A stretch of 64,000 nt of DNA from Pyrocephalus nanus (lineage: Eukaryota; Chordata; Aves; Passeriformes; Tyrannidae): the NCBI GenBank assembly GCA_038380795.1, contig CM076280.1, positions 5,133,501 to 5,197,500 on the forward strand. The letters are read 5' to 3'. A program made the position numbers and the translations under genes. Position 1 is the stretch's first letter, and every line of letters begins with the position of its first letter. The notes under the pieces were generated by a model. The model was not told where the DNA came from. It saw only the letters and a list, made by a program, of their open reading frames with translations, and searched no databases. Shown here piece by piece: positions 23,101-34,100 of the stretch.

Positions 23101-25589
23101 GCTCTTTTCTTTCCACTCTCAATAATTATAGGCCTCTTAGGAAAACTGGCTTTAGAGTGGAAATTTTATAAGGGTTTTAAAAGATGTTATTAGAAAGGAT
23201 TTGGTTCCTGTGCAATTATTAGTTTAACAAGGCACTTTGCTCACCAGCTGCACTGGAACTGTTATTGATCACACTGCATTTATAGAGAGAGCACCACGCT
23301 GGCTCTGTATTTATATATAATAGGTACACTGGCATATATTTATATGTAGACACAGAAAAGGTCCTGAATGTGTGCACAGATGTGTCTAACTCTATATGTG
23401 CACACATACACACAAAGCCCACAGGTGGAAAAGGCTACTGATTATATAGGTGTGTCTGTCCTGTAGGAGTGTATTCATCTTATTCACTGATGGCAATTGA
23501 GTCACATGGTCTGAGAGTCTGGAGATCAAAAGTACCTGCAGACACCAGACAGGCCTTGTCTCAAACAGCAGGTAACAGCTGCTTTATGTCCTGTTCACAG
23601 TTTTGGTTATCTCTGCCTGGACAGGTTTGAGTGACAGAGTCTGGAGTTAGGTCTGGAGTCCTACAGAGGGAAAGGCTCGAGTCTGTGGCCAGAGTGTGAG
23701 TAATTAGCCCCAAGGCAGGGAGGGCAGAGCTGTAAAGATCCAGAGGGCAAGGTGCTTGAAATCTCCCAGTGACAAGTGTCATGTACAGCAATTACTATTA
23801 TCTCTTTGCATTTGCAAATTCTGCTGCTGCTGGTGCTCTGGAATTTCATCAGAAAGGATTCTGGAGCAAGGGGTAGGTTCAAACCAGCAGGATCCTGAAA
23901 ATTACTTTAAACATCTGACTGTCTCAAAACTCTTCTTGACCAAGGGGTAAAGCCTTGCTCTGATTGCCTGATCAGAGCTGTCCTTTTACTATGTCTTCTC
24001 CATCCTGTGAGTGCTTGGTACTCCCAGCACCGTGTCTTTCCCCTCTGGATGGCAGCCTGGTACAAGCAGCCCATCTCAAAAGCTGCACCAAGTACCTGCT
24101 TGGTAAAGACAGGAGGGGAAAAGCAACTCAGGATAAAATTCTCAGCTGCTGACTGATGCCAAACCAGCTCCATTTGCAAAGCAGCAGGACTGATCCAGGC
24201 AGAATATATGAGCACTGTGACCCTTCTCATATGAAACCTGGAGGAATGGAGAGATCTGTCTACTGAGCCCGTGCTGTACCTGGTCACCCCTGGGAAGTGC
24301 TGGTGCAGAGTGGGGGAGGAAAGGTTGCAGCCCTCTCCTCACCTCAAGTTAATCTCCCTTTCCAAGTACCCCAGAAATTCTCCCACTCTCATCTCAGGAG
24401 GCACAGGCAGGTTTAAATCTGCACCTCCCCAGCCCTGCTGCAGTCCAAAGCCTGGACTAAGGAAGATGAGAAATACAGAGTGATCTCAGCAAATACAGAG
24501 AAAAATGGAATGGAGAGCAACAAGCTGGTGCCCTGATACACAGCCAAACTCTTGAGATATGCTTAACTTAGAGGCTTTCTGCCTTCATTATATACTGATG
24601 TGGCTACCTGATTCCAGAGGCTTCCCCATGCCAGGACAATGAAATCAGATCCCCTGGACTGTTCCTGCTACGCTGGACCAGAGGCAGGTCCTGCTTATCA
24701 TTATGTTTATGGCTTGGAGGTTTCATGTTGTGCACGTTACTCATGAGGTCCATGGGAGCCCATCACAGCCCAATAACCACAATTTTTTCCCACAGGGCAC
24801 AGGTTTGGTGTGAACCAGCTGGGGATGAGCTAAAGAAAGCTCTTCTAGTTCACATTTGCACCAATATAATATTCTCCTTGGGCAGCTCTAGGGCTCTGAT
24901 TTGCTCTGTTGGTCAGAGGTGCAAAATATGCACCCTCCACATTTTTTTAGCATTGCAGGAGACCTTTCAGATTCATGCCACTGTTGGGCTGAAACCTTGG
25001 CTGTACAGACCCAGGGAAGAGGATGGAGGCAGCACTTTGCACAGCCAATCCATTCCCCTCTGTTTTCATGGCAGTGGGGATTTTTCTTTACACCCTTGTG
25101 CCTCTCCCTCCCTGCTCTCACACACCTCTCCTGCAGCAAATGACTCAGTGTGTTTACAGAGAAGGAAAGCTAATAGAAACCAGGCAGAATTTGAGCCTCT
25201 CTGGGAGTGCTTTACACACTGACAAAATCATTCTTTCCTCCCACGTTAAATATTCATGACACTCGGATTTTTAGATACAAAGGTACATTTTGTTTCTAAA
25301 TGTGTTGATCCCGAATAGGTTTTTCAGCACCAGAATTCTCTTTTCCACCCGTTTTCAGAGGGAAAGAAAAAAAAAAAAAAAAGCAGGGTTTGTGCCCCGA
25401 AAGCAATGCAGTCTGTCTTCATTTCCATCATGTCTCTTTTGGGGCTTGTTTTGATTTGGGAGCAATTTTACCATGATATTTATGGCCTGAACTGCTATTT
25501 GTACAATGTTGGGCTTTTTTGTGTACACGTGAGTGTGTGTCCCTTGTACAAACAACACATCAACGTCTCCATGCTTCCCAGCCTGTGGT
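20151..25589. other. Non-coding stretch, no gene or element recognised
   Basis: More than 5 kb without a recognisable repeat family. Small items: a C run at 20534-20545 (CCCACCCCCCCCCTTCCC), C runs near 21643 and 22828, and an A tract at 25367-25382. The word GTACCTGGTCACC occurs twice (near 21783 and 24276) without longer similarity. Frames up to 165 codons (24725-25222) and 134 codons (21174-21578) have no family likeness and are mostly overlapped by antisense frames. Confidence 0.5.
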
Positions 25590-25780
25590 TAAGCCCATAA
25601 AACAAGATGCTTTAACAAAAGCCCCATATATTACTGCCATTCTGAATATTTGTAATTTTGAGGCAATATTTACATAGCCCATTCAGACTAAGCTCCTGGG
25701 CCCGCTGACAGATCACAGGCAGCTGAAAGCACAATGTGTGTGCTGCAGTTTAGTGCTAAGCGGGGAAAGGGGGAAAAAAA
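25590..25780. promoter_or_regulatory. Candidate conserved non-coding element
   Basis: Repeat-free, AT-rich sequence with evenly mixed words: ATATATTACTGCC, GAATATTTGTAATTTTGAGG, AATATTTACATAGCCC (forkhead-like ATTTACATA), then a CpG-bearing segment GGGCCCGCTGACAG. This texture is common in deeply conserved elements. No alignment was possible. Confidence 0.27.
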
Positions 25781-28254
25781 AGTGCCAAAAATACAAGTAA
25801 GATAAAAAAGAACAGACTTATGTATTAACAGACACATAAAGCAAACAGCAGAGAGAGAAACAAGTGGAAAATCGTATTGTACAAAGCAGTGATGGAAGGC
25901 AACTCAATTTGGATTCAAGCTTCCAGAGAGGTGTTTGGAAGCGGGGCATCATCCGTGCTCACCTCTCCACCTTTTTATTGCAAGCTAAAAGCAAGGTTTT
26001 TCAAAGAACTCAGCTCCAGAGTTGAGGCTAGATCAATTCTTCCCTTATGAAAATGTCACTAGAGATAAAAAAACCACAAACACACCCAAACCACAGAAAT
26101 ATGGTGTGGGTTTTTTTGCTATTTTCTGTTGATCTTGTTCTTGTTTAAAAGCACAGCAACGTTACAAGCTCACTTTGGTTTCATTCTGTGGAATTGATCT
26201 GTGGGCACACAGGGAACAAACTGAGGTATTGCAAAAATCTGGAAAAAGGTGCCCTTTTTTTTTTTTTTAAGGAAGAAAGCTGTGTGGAGATGGGGCTGTG
26301 GAAGAAAACTGGCTGGATGGCAGTAGTATGTGCCATGTGCCAGGTCGTGTCACCCATCCCTGCACAAAGGAGCTGGTTCATGTACAAGGAAGGGAAGTTC
26401 CTGGGCTGGCAATGCCAGGATCTGCCTTGCCCTGTCCTGCACAGATGGTGAGATGCTGACACAACCTCTGAGAAGCCTCCTGAGATGTTAAAACATCCCT
26501 CTCTGATTGCCCTTTCCCTCAAGCATGTTCAGCAGCTGGTTACTGAGCCATTCGTGCAATGAGTTGCCTCCTCAGCCACCCAGAGCCACTCCTAATCACA
26601 GCTCTCCTCTAAGTGTCCCTTACTGTTTCAAGGGATTTATCCTTTCTTCTGTCCCAGTTTTTAGTAGTTCTGTGGCCTTATTTTAGTGGTGCACAGTTAG
26701 TATATGGAGCCAGGAGTTAGGATGTGGCTTTGGGGTCTGGAAACAGAAATGATGAGTGAGCCACTGAGAGCCTGAACACCTTCAGAATCAGCCTAACCAG
26801 GAGCTGGGGCTGAGCAAAACATTTAAATATGGTGGGGGCAGAGGCCTAAATTATCCACTGCCCATGGGGAAAGATCCACCAAACTGAAGTGCCAGATCAG
26901 CTGAGTATAAAAGGTCATCATGATCCACACCACAGAAACCACAATCAAATTAGCACTAATTGGAAATTGCAGCTGAGAGACCAAAGACTGAATGGGCCAT
27001 GAAGACTGAACTCCACATTGTCCTCAGGGTTCTCAAATCAGCACTAAAATCACTCGCACTAAAAAGAGAATAACCATTCCCTCCAAGTTCTTACATATTT
27101 TAAAATCTGTGATTCAGTCACATCACACTCCCATGCAGGACTGGTGTTTCATCAATATTATGCATTTCCAGTGTGGTGGAAAGCCCCAGTCTGAAGCCTT
27201 ACTGAGCAGATGCCCTACAAAGTCCTGATTCCTTTCAAAATAAGCTCACGACCCACAGGCACTGCTGGCTGTACCACACATTAGCAGTGGGCTATTTTGT
27301 GGTTCCCATCAAATGTGGTTTAAAGGAGAATGTCCCCAGCATGCAAGGCTACAAAAAGAGTTCCCCAGTACAAGTCTGACCTCCTCTTCATAGTCCCCAA
27401 GCCTATAAAAGGAGAGTGTGACCCCTGAGAAAGAAAGACAAAAGACTTTTGAGGACATGGCTGTTTGATTTGATTCCTGCTCAGTCCATACTATTTTACT
27501 GGGTTGTTTATTGGCTGTAAACCATTACACAGTGTTTGAGGCACCTTTCAGGAGGCTCTGAGCCTCAGTGTGATGTCCATCTGCACACACCCTTGTTGAA
27601 AGCCTCACTGAGAATTTTCTTTCAGTGTTCTGCCATTGCTGGCAAAAAAAAAAAAAAAAAAAGTGGATGTAATTTCTCCTTTGACTTTCTCTGGCTTGCT
27701 CTTCCAACCCTGCATTCTTTGTGTGCCTCTTTCTGGGACAACAAGGAGCTTGGGCATTTGCCAGTCTGGATTTGTCCCTGTGACTGTGCTCCCATACCAA
27801 AACCTACAACCTTTCTCCACATTTCAGATTTGCCCTGTAGGACACTGTATCCCCTCTAACATGCATGGCCCTCATCCCAGACCATCTTGAAAAACTTCTC
27901 CCTAATGCCAACTCATCTCAAGCCTTGGGAGAGGTTTCCAGACTTGTTCCCCTTCTTCCTTTACTTGTTGGTTCTGCAACAGCACCACACTCATACTTCC
28001 TCTGAAGACCCTGCTGGCATCCTCATGTCCTGGGAACTGCCTTCCTGTACTAATGCCAGAGCTGTTAAGCTGCAAGTTGCTCCCATGAACATCATTGATG
28101 GGTCCATTTCCAGAGAGAAAAGCAGTAGATCTGTTGTATCCTACAGAGATAACAATGAAACCGGCTTCTGGATGAGGAGGGCTTCACTGGGAGAGGGAGT
28201 AGAGACAAAATGAACTCATTACTGCTTTCACCCAGTGCCAGGCACTGAAAGAAT
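25781..28254. other. Non-coding, two short homopolymers
   Basis: A 16-base T run at 26257-26272 and a 19-base A run at 27644-27662. No element, RNA gene or convincing exon is seen. Overlapping frames of about 110 codons at 26181-26522 and 27536-27859 run through these homopolymers. Confidence 0.5.
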
Positions 28255-28590
28255 TTAACTGGTTTAGTGCAATTGGCCTTTTTCGTTATGTATTCGGGCG
28301 TCATGATGGACGAGTCGTTAAAAAATAAATACAGAAGTAATGATGGTAGCAATCACAGAAAGCAATTCTCAGATATAATAAAGAGTCTCCTGGATGTGTA
28401 CAGCCTGTGCTACACTATTGATTTCTTCCTTTCTTTATTGCACTTCACTCCTCTCAGCTCACCCCAGCCCCAGCCCTCGTGCTGCACAGCCTGCCAGCCA
28501 AGCGCTCCGACGAGCAGCCATGAATTATTAACATGCAGGAGCCCTTTAATTGGATGAGCTGCAATTAATAATTCATTGGAGGTGCTTGCA
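28255..28590. promoter_or_regulatory. Candidate homeodomain-rich enhancer block
   Basis: The left part (28280-28320) carries five CpGs in about 34 bases in an otherwise CpG-poor window. The right part (28520-28580) packs TGAATTATTAACATGC, TTTAATTGG and CAATTAATAATTCATTG into 60 bases, including a perfect 12-bp inverted repeat. GCGCTCCGACGAGCAG lies just upstream. No repeats are present. Retained CpGs plus clustered TAAT/ATTA cores suggest selective constraint of the kind seen in vertebrate developmental enhancers. Target gene and activity cannot be told. Confidence 0.38.
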
Positions 28591-28623
28591 GAGAGAGGGA
28601 GGGAGGGAGGGAAGAAAGGAAAG
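28591..28623. repeat. (GGGA)n purine microsatellite
   Basis: GAGAGAGGGAGGGAGGGAGG followed by GAAGAAAGGAAAG. It directly follows the homeodomain-rich block and is purine-only over about 33 bases. Confidence 0.88.
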
Positions 28624-29760
28624 CGGGTGAGATGTTGATACTGAGAATTGGGGCCACAGTCTGGGAGCAAGTGGGAACTTGAGATGTTCCAGCTGGAGGC
28701 CTCAAAAGGATTGCACTGTGCCTGGCTGCAAGGGGAACTTGGTACAGCTTGGAGACACCTGCCCAGGAGAGTGAGGGATGCTTTTGGAAGTGTTACCTAC
28801 CATTTGCAATGTTCCCAGCATGACAAATACGTGGCACTGTGCCCAGAGCTGGCAACACGAGGAGCCCACAGTAGAGCACAGAGCTCAGCAATGAGCCTGC
28901 TTCCCACCTGTGCCTTCAGTGCTCTTTGAAATAGCCCCAGCATCCCATCCCAGTGGGTATTTCCCTCCCTGAAAATGACCCAGAAACAGAGTGGGGTGGG
29001 CAGGAGGCAACGAACTCACTGTGCTCATCACACCACCAAACTCTGCTTGCAGGGCTCCTACAACAAATTAATATACTCAGCCACACACAGTCTTGCTGGC
29101 TTCCAGCTGACAGGCAAGGCCACAGACCATTAATGTTAATTAATATTTACATTACAGTTGTGCCTGGAGGGCTCAATTCAGGTCTCTGTGGTGTGATGCA
29201 TCCTACAAACATATTGAGGATCGGGTCCCCTCTTGTGCTGCTCAGTCCACAAACACATACAGAGACACGTTCCTCTGCCTAGAAACAGCCTTTTCCTTTT
29301 GCTTTTCATAACTTGTATTTTTTATGGCTTCAGTAAAGAAGCCTGGATGGCTATTAAAAAAAAAATGAAGAAAAGAAAATAGGAAAAACAAAGCAAGATT
29401 TAGTGCTTGTAGAAGTAGTAGGAACCACAATTTCATACCAATTTCTTTGCTGAGCCTCTAAGGTGTGGATAAAAGAGGCATAACAGTCCTGGCATACAAA
29501 GGCCACTAATGTATTTGAGAAAAGGGCAAGTTCTAGGGTCATTTAGCCTGACTCTTCCCTCACTATACATTGCCAAATTTCCGGTGATTGTCCCTGTTCT
29601 GACCCGAGAAACAGATGGTGCATGACTGAAACCTGCCTTCCAGAGACACATCCCATGCCTTCATGATTTCATTCTGTCAAAAGACTGGAAAACCTGCTTC
29701 ACCATTTGAGGGAATGACACTCTTTGCCCTCTGGGACTCATTAACAGGCTGAACAGGGAC
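28624..29760. other. Non-coding, small TAAT-rich patch
   Basis: No element recognised. A patch at 29120-29160 (CATTAATGTTAATTAATATTTACATTAC) is rich in TAAT cores and could be a minor regulatory site. A 10-base A run lies near 29355. Confidence 0.45.
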
Positions 29761-29815
29761 ACACAGAATCACTGACCCACAGGATGTCTCAGCTTGGAAG
29801 GGACTCATAACACAC
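29761..29815 (-). mobile_element. Probable short CR1 tail remnant, antisense
   Basis: CACAGAATCACTGACCCACA followed by 'AGCTTGGAAGGGACTCATAA' matches the reverse-complemented CR1 3' end (tail, then 'GGTTGGAAGGGACC'). Only about 50 bases are recognisable, so truncation is extreme. It could also be the end of another repeat that shares this tail. Confidence 0.5.
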
Positions 29816-32800
29816 AGAAATTTATCCCAGTTTTCCCATATTGCTGAAGTTATGGGGATAAGCAGAACCAAGAGTGGCCATTCCACTTTTGCACCAGCTC
29901 TGCTCAGTGCTTTGATGCTCTGCTTTCCCTCTCAGGAAAAAAAAAAAAAAAAGGCAGCAAAGCTGGTTTGTGGTGTCTATTTTCTCTCCAGGAATCAAGC
30001 TGGGACTTCTTTCCTTAATCTTGGCCATGCTACTGTTGCTTCATCCAATCTGTGCATCTTTTCCACACTCTCCTGTGTCTTTAATTAACCTGTATTGTAC
30101 CTCCAAGCTCAGGCTTGAAGCCAGAGTCAGAAGTCATTTGCATAGTCTTGTGAGTACAGATATGCTCTAAATCTCAAACCTCCTCCTACTCCTGGCTTCC
30201 TCTGTGAAGCAGAGGTGAGTGTGGCAACATCTGCATTCCAGCTTAGCTGCTCCATTAGCAAGTTGGGAAGGTGGGGCCAGGCTTTCACCTCTCCCATCTG
30301 CTACAGGGATGTAACAAGGCTTTGATTCACTGAGGGGCTCGTTCTTCAATGAAAAATACTGAAGAGTTCCTGCAGCTACCAGGAGTCTTAAAGATAAACA
30401 AGGGCTTAAATCCCGCTCTGAACTAAAATGTAAACAAATCCATGGCCCTGCCAGGCTCTAAGGATCAAGCCTGGTGCAGAGTTCTTATCTGTCCCAAAGG
30501 CATAACACAGCTTTTATTTTTTAAGCTGCCACCCAAGGGTAGACCAGCTGCAGTTCCATGAATATGATCACCATGCTCTTCATTGACCCTGATTTTCCTA
30601 TTCCTTCAGGTATCAAAGATGTTTTCATTTCAAATATTTTAGAATTACTGACCACACAGCTGAACAATTTAGTCAGAAGGGATCCATAATCCATAGACCA
30701 TCCCAGTTCCAAGATTTTTCGAATATTTAATACAACAAACTCTACTGTGTAGAAACCTGCCTGAAGCTTGGAAGGAGCGGCTGAGAATTAGGAATTTGAA
30801 ATTATTTTTTTTTTAATTGAAAGGATTTAATCTCCTTGTGTCTCTGTTTCCCCAGTTGTTCATGTGCCATAAGAAAGTCAGGACCCATCTTCAGAGTGGG
30901 AGTTTGGGTCTTAATGAAAAGGTTCCACACACTGCAAATGAGAGTCACTGTAGGGCCACTTGGAGCATTAGTGTTATTATAGGAGTGCCATGGGGACCCA
31001 TTCAGGATGGAGAATCATCTTTAAGAGAGAGATGTGGAATCTCTTTGCTTCTGCAGGTTAACAGCTGACCTTTTAATGCTCCATCTGCACAGTTTGATAC
31101 AGAGTAAATGTTTTGATCATTTAATATGGTAAACAGAGAAAGAGTTTGGTAGAAAATCATGTTCTTTTAGCTGTAACCCAATGTTTATTTCCCCTGTTTG
31201 ACTAACTCCTTTTCCTTTTTGAGGTAAGCAGGCTCAGGCTATGCAAGGCTGGGTTAAGGATTCCCCTGAGCTAAAAGTGTGGCCACACAAACCCTTTTTC
31301 CAGTGTAAAAGCTAATTAAAAAATTTCTGCCTCTGGCTGCCCCTGTGTTGCAGCTCTTCACCCCTTCACCTGTGCCTCTTTCTGAGGGCTGTGCTGTAAA
31401 CCACATCACAGAAATGATCTGTGTTTAAAAACCACCAAACACCTGCCACTCACAGGAGTGAGACCCTCTCAGGAGAGAAACCCCTTTAAAAACACCACTG
31501 CCAATGCACAGCTTGGATCTAAACACCATCACACTCTGCTCTGGTCTGCAGTCCTGCTCACCTCTTGTTCTGCTCCTGGCAGGGAAATTTGCTCAGCCAG
31601 AAGCAGATCTTGGGATGTTGTTGTGCTCCAGAACTTGTGTCCCACAGAGAGGAGAACCCTGAAGGTGGGTTGGTGGAAGATCAGTTTGTCCTTACAGTTG
31701 CTGGTCTTTGTCCTACACAAATACTGGAGTTGAACAAGTTAGTGCCAAAGAGGATGGTGCTCCCTACCATAAACCTCTCGTTGGTAATGCCCAGAGTACA
31801 TCTCGGCTCCACTGCTACCAGATCCAAGCAGGACATGAAGGAAGCTGCAACAATCAGCAGACAGAGAGGGAAAGACACAAAGACAGAGAGCAAAACCTCC
31901 CAGAAAGATCCTTTTCCCTCTCAGAAACTGGAGCCATGGGAGAGGTCTCCCACCCACTTGTAAAGGGCAGCAGGAAACAGACCCTGCAGATGAGACAGTG
32001 GTCCCCTAAGCAGCTTTAACTGAGCCCTGTCAAGAGAAACAAATCCTTAAGGAAAACCATTTGTGTCAGTTCTGGTCAGATGTCCCACTATCTAAGTCTC
32101 AACCCAGCTTGGTTCTCATCCTGGGAGACCATTTTCAAAGGGAAGTGAAGTAGTCCCAAAACACTCCCTGGAAATGGGGTGTGAATGGCACATACACATG
32201 CAAATGAGGAAGAAGCTGCAGCTCATCGTAATGCTGAATATGGAAAAGAAAAAAGAGAAAAAGAAAAAGAATTCTATCCAGTGAGGCTTCTGCAGCAGGA
32301 ACAGAGTTCATTTCTCTCCAGCTCTGGGGAGTGAAATGTATTCAGCTCACACAGGCCACTTCAGCATCTTTCTTTGTTTTTTATCTTTCCAACGGTAGGA
32401 GAACAAATTTAACAATGAGATTCCGTTTCTGTTTTCTACATGTGGAATAATTAAATTTGCATCTCACTCTGTAGTTGGATCTGCTGTTTGAAGAGGAATG
32501 TATCAATTGGACATGAGCCCAATGTGTTCTGCTCTGCAAATAAGGCAGTTTGCAAAAAAACAAGGCATAATCTCTCACCCAGGCAATAATCACAGGAAAA
32601 TCATCCCTCACTGACAGCTCTCTTCAGGGCTTGATTCATATTCTTGCTGGTGAAAGAGCAGGAGGGAGGGGGTGTAAGGGGAGCAGACTTTTGGCATCTC
32701 CTTGTGGCAACCTCCATCAGAAGTGATGCGGGTTTGGTGGAGGACTGAAACGCTGCTGCCTCAGTCACCAGTGGCAGAGCTCTCTGATTCTCTGCAGGCA

Positions 32801-33485
32801 GGTTTCCCAACCAGAAATTGTACATCTGCTGCCTTAAGTCGTTTCATTGCCCTCTGAGACCATGGGAAACATTCCTGATGACTTTGATCAGCTTCGTGTG
32901 AGGCCAATGGAGAAGAATTTTCGTTGAAACGACAGGTCTTGTTCTCAGGGGAGAGAAGTGGGTGCTCAGTGCTCCACATGCTGAGTCCCTCAGAAAAATC
33001 CATCCCTTCCAGCTTTGGTTGGCAGGATGGATATCCCTACTTCCCTGATCACCAAATCTGTTCAGAAATCTTTCAAGAAACAACCTCCCTCTCCCTGCCT
33101 TCCTTTCCTTTAAGTAGAAAAATCCCTTTGCCTTCTCTGCTCTGGTGTTCCCTGCCCATGACATTTGCTTCAACCAGTTCCAGAATCTGCTGCCCCTTTT
33201 GAATCCCATCTACCATTCTTTTGTCCAGAAGGAGGGAAAGAAAACGTGCCAGGCAGAAGGAACAGAAGATGGAAACTGCTGAAGAATTTTTGGATCTGGC
33301 ATGGCTGGAAATGAATAGAAGTTTAATTCAATCAATCAGAGAGTCAAACTGCACCTGCCCCAGTTAATCTAAAACTCTTCAGATTAAATACCTTATTCTA
33401 AGTGGAAATTAATTGAGTTTGTCAAATGGTTCCTACTGCATTAAACACACTCTGGGTCAGGAAAACAGAGGAAATAAAGACAATC
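29816..33485. other. Non-coding stretch, no gene or element recognised
   Basis: A 17-base A run lies at about 29937-29953. 30650-30830 and 31080-31200 are AT-rich without clear structure. Frames up to 132 codons (31565-31963) and 121 codons (32844-33209, antisense) show no family resemblance. 32380-32560 has some TAAT-like cores but nothing definite. Confidence 0.5.

Positions 33486-33530
<45 letters not shown>
33486..33530. repeat. Long poly-T tract
   Basis: About 45 bases of T with a single C at 33497. It produces a poly-F run in one plus frame and has no neighbouring element that would explain it as a retroposon tail. Confidence 0.95.
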
Positions 33531-33534
<4 letters not shown>

Positions 33535-33626
33535 TTGAAATGCTTTTAGTGGAGCTAACTGAACCTTTTGATTTTTATCTCTCCTGTACTCCTTCCACAA
33601 AATGGTGGGTTTTCTGTTGTGTGTGG

Positions 33627-33711
33627 GTTTTTTTGTTTTATTTTGCTTTGTTTGTTTTGTTTTGTTTGTGGTTTTTGTTTTGTTTTGTTTTTTTGTTTTT
33701 TAAAAAAAATT
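33627..33711. repeat. (TTTTG)n-type T/G-rich repeat
   Basis: About 85 bases built from GTTTT, GTTTG and TTTTTTG units, closing with TTTTTTAAAAAAAATTT. Together with the poly-T 100 bases upstream it makes a 230-base T-rich zone on the plus strand. A 136-codon frame through it is F/C/V-rich and not a gene. Confidence 0.9.
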
Positions 33712-33892
33712 TCATTGGTCTAATTTGGCTTTTCCAAGGGTCTCAGACACACACCCACCATGATCTCCTGGTTTTCTGCACTTACAGCTGTCCCAGTATA
33801 ATCCTTACATGCCTGCCAAGTGGCATCTCTGTCTAAGGGTGGACGTGCAAGCTTCTCCAATCAGATGTGTGAGAAATAAGAGGAAAATTCTC

Positions 33893-33915
33893 TAGTTGAA
33901 GGTGTCCCTGCCCAT
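33893..33915 (+). mobile_element. Isolated 23-base CR1 piece in plus orientation
   Basis: TAGTTGAAGGTGTCCCTGCC plus CAT matches the CR1 3' UTR phrase 'TAGTGGAAGGTGTCCCTGCC' + CAT with one mismatch. It stands only eight bases before the tail end of an antisense CR1 copy that contains the same phrase inverted at 34001-34023. Confidence 0.6.
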
Positions 33916-33923
33916 ATTCCATG

Positions 33924-34100
33924 ATATCACAGAAGCATGGAAGCATGGAATGATTTGGTTTGGAAGGGACCCTAAAGATCATCCAGTTCCACCCCCTGCC
34001 ATGGGCAGGGACGCCTTCCACTAGCCCAGGTTGCTCCAAGCCCTGTCCAACCTGGCCTGGAACAATTCCAGGGATGGGGCAGCCACAGCTTCTCTGGGCA
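33924..34100 (-). mobile_element. CR1 LINE 3' fragment, antisense
   Basis: On plus it begins with a degenerate tail (ATCACAGAAGCATGGAAGCA), then 'TTGGTTTGGAAGGGACCCTA', 'CCACCCCCTGCCATGGGCAG', 'CCAGGTTGCTCCAAGCCCTG' and ends at 'GCCACAGCTTCTCTGGGCA'. It is truncated at almost the same internal point as the 20.0 kb copy. The tail contains a GGAAGCAT duplication. Confidence 0.93.

Noticed and set aside
21783..24290. Repeated word GTACCTGGTCACC at two sites
   Set aside because: Similarity does not extend beyond about 13 bases; taken as coincidence.
33426..33836. 136-codon plus frame
   Set aside because: Consists mainly of the poly-T and TTTTG repeats read as phenylalanine, leucine, valine and cysteine.
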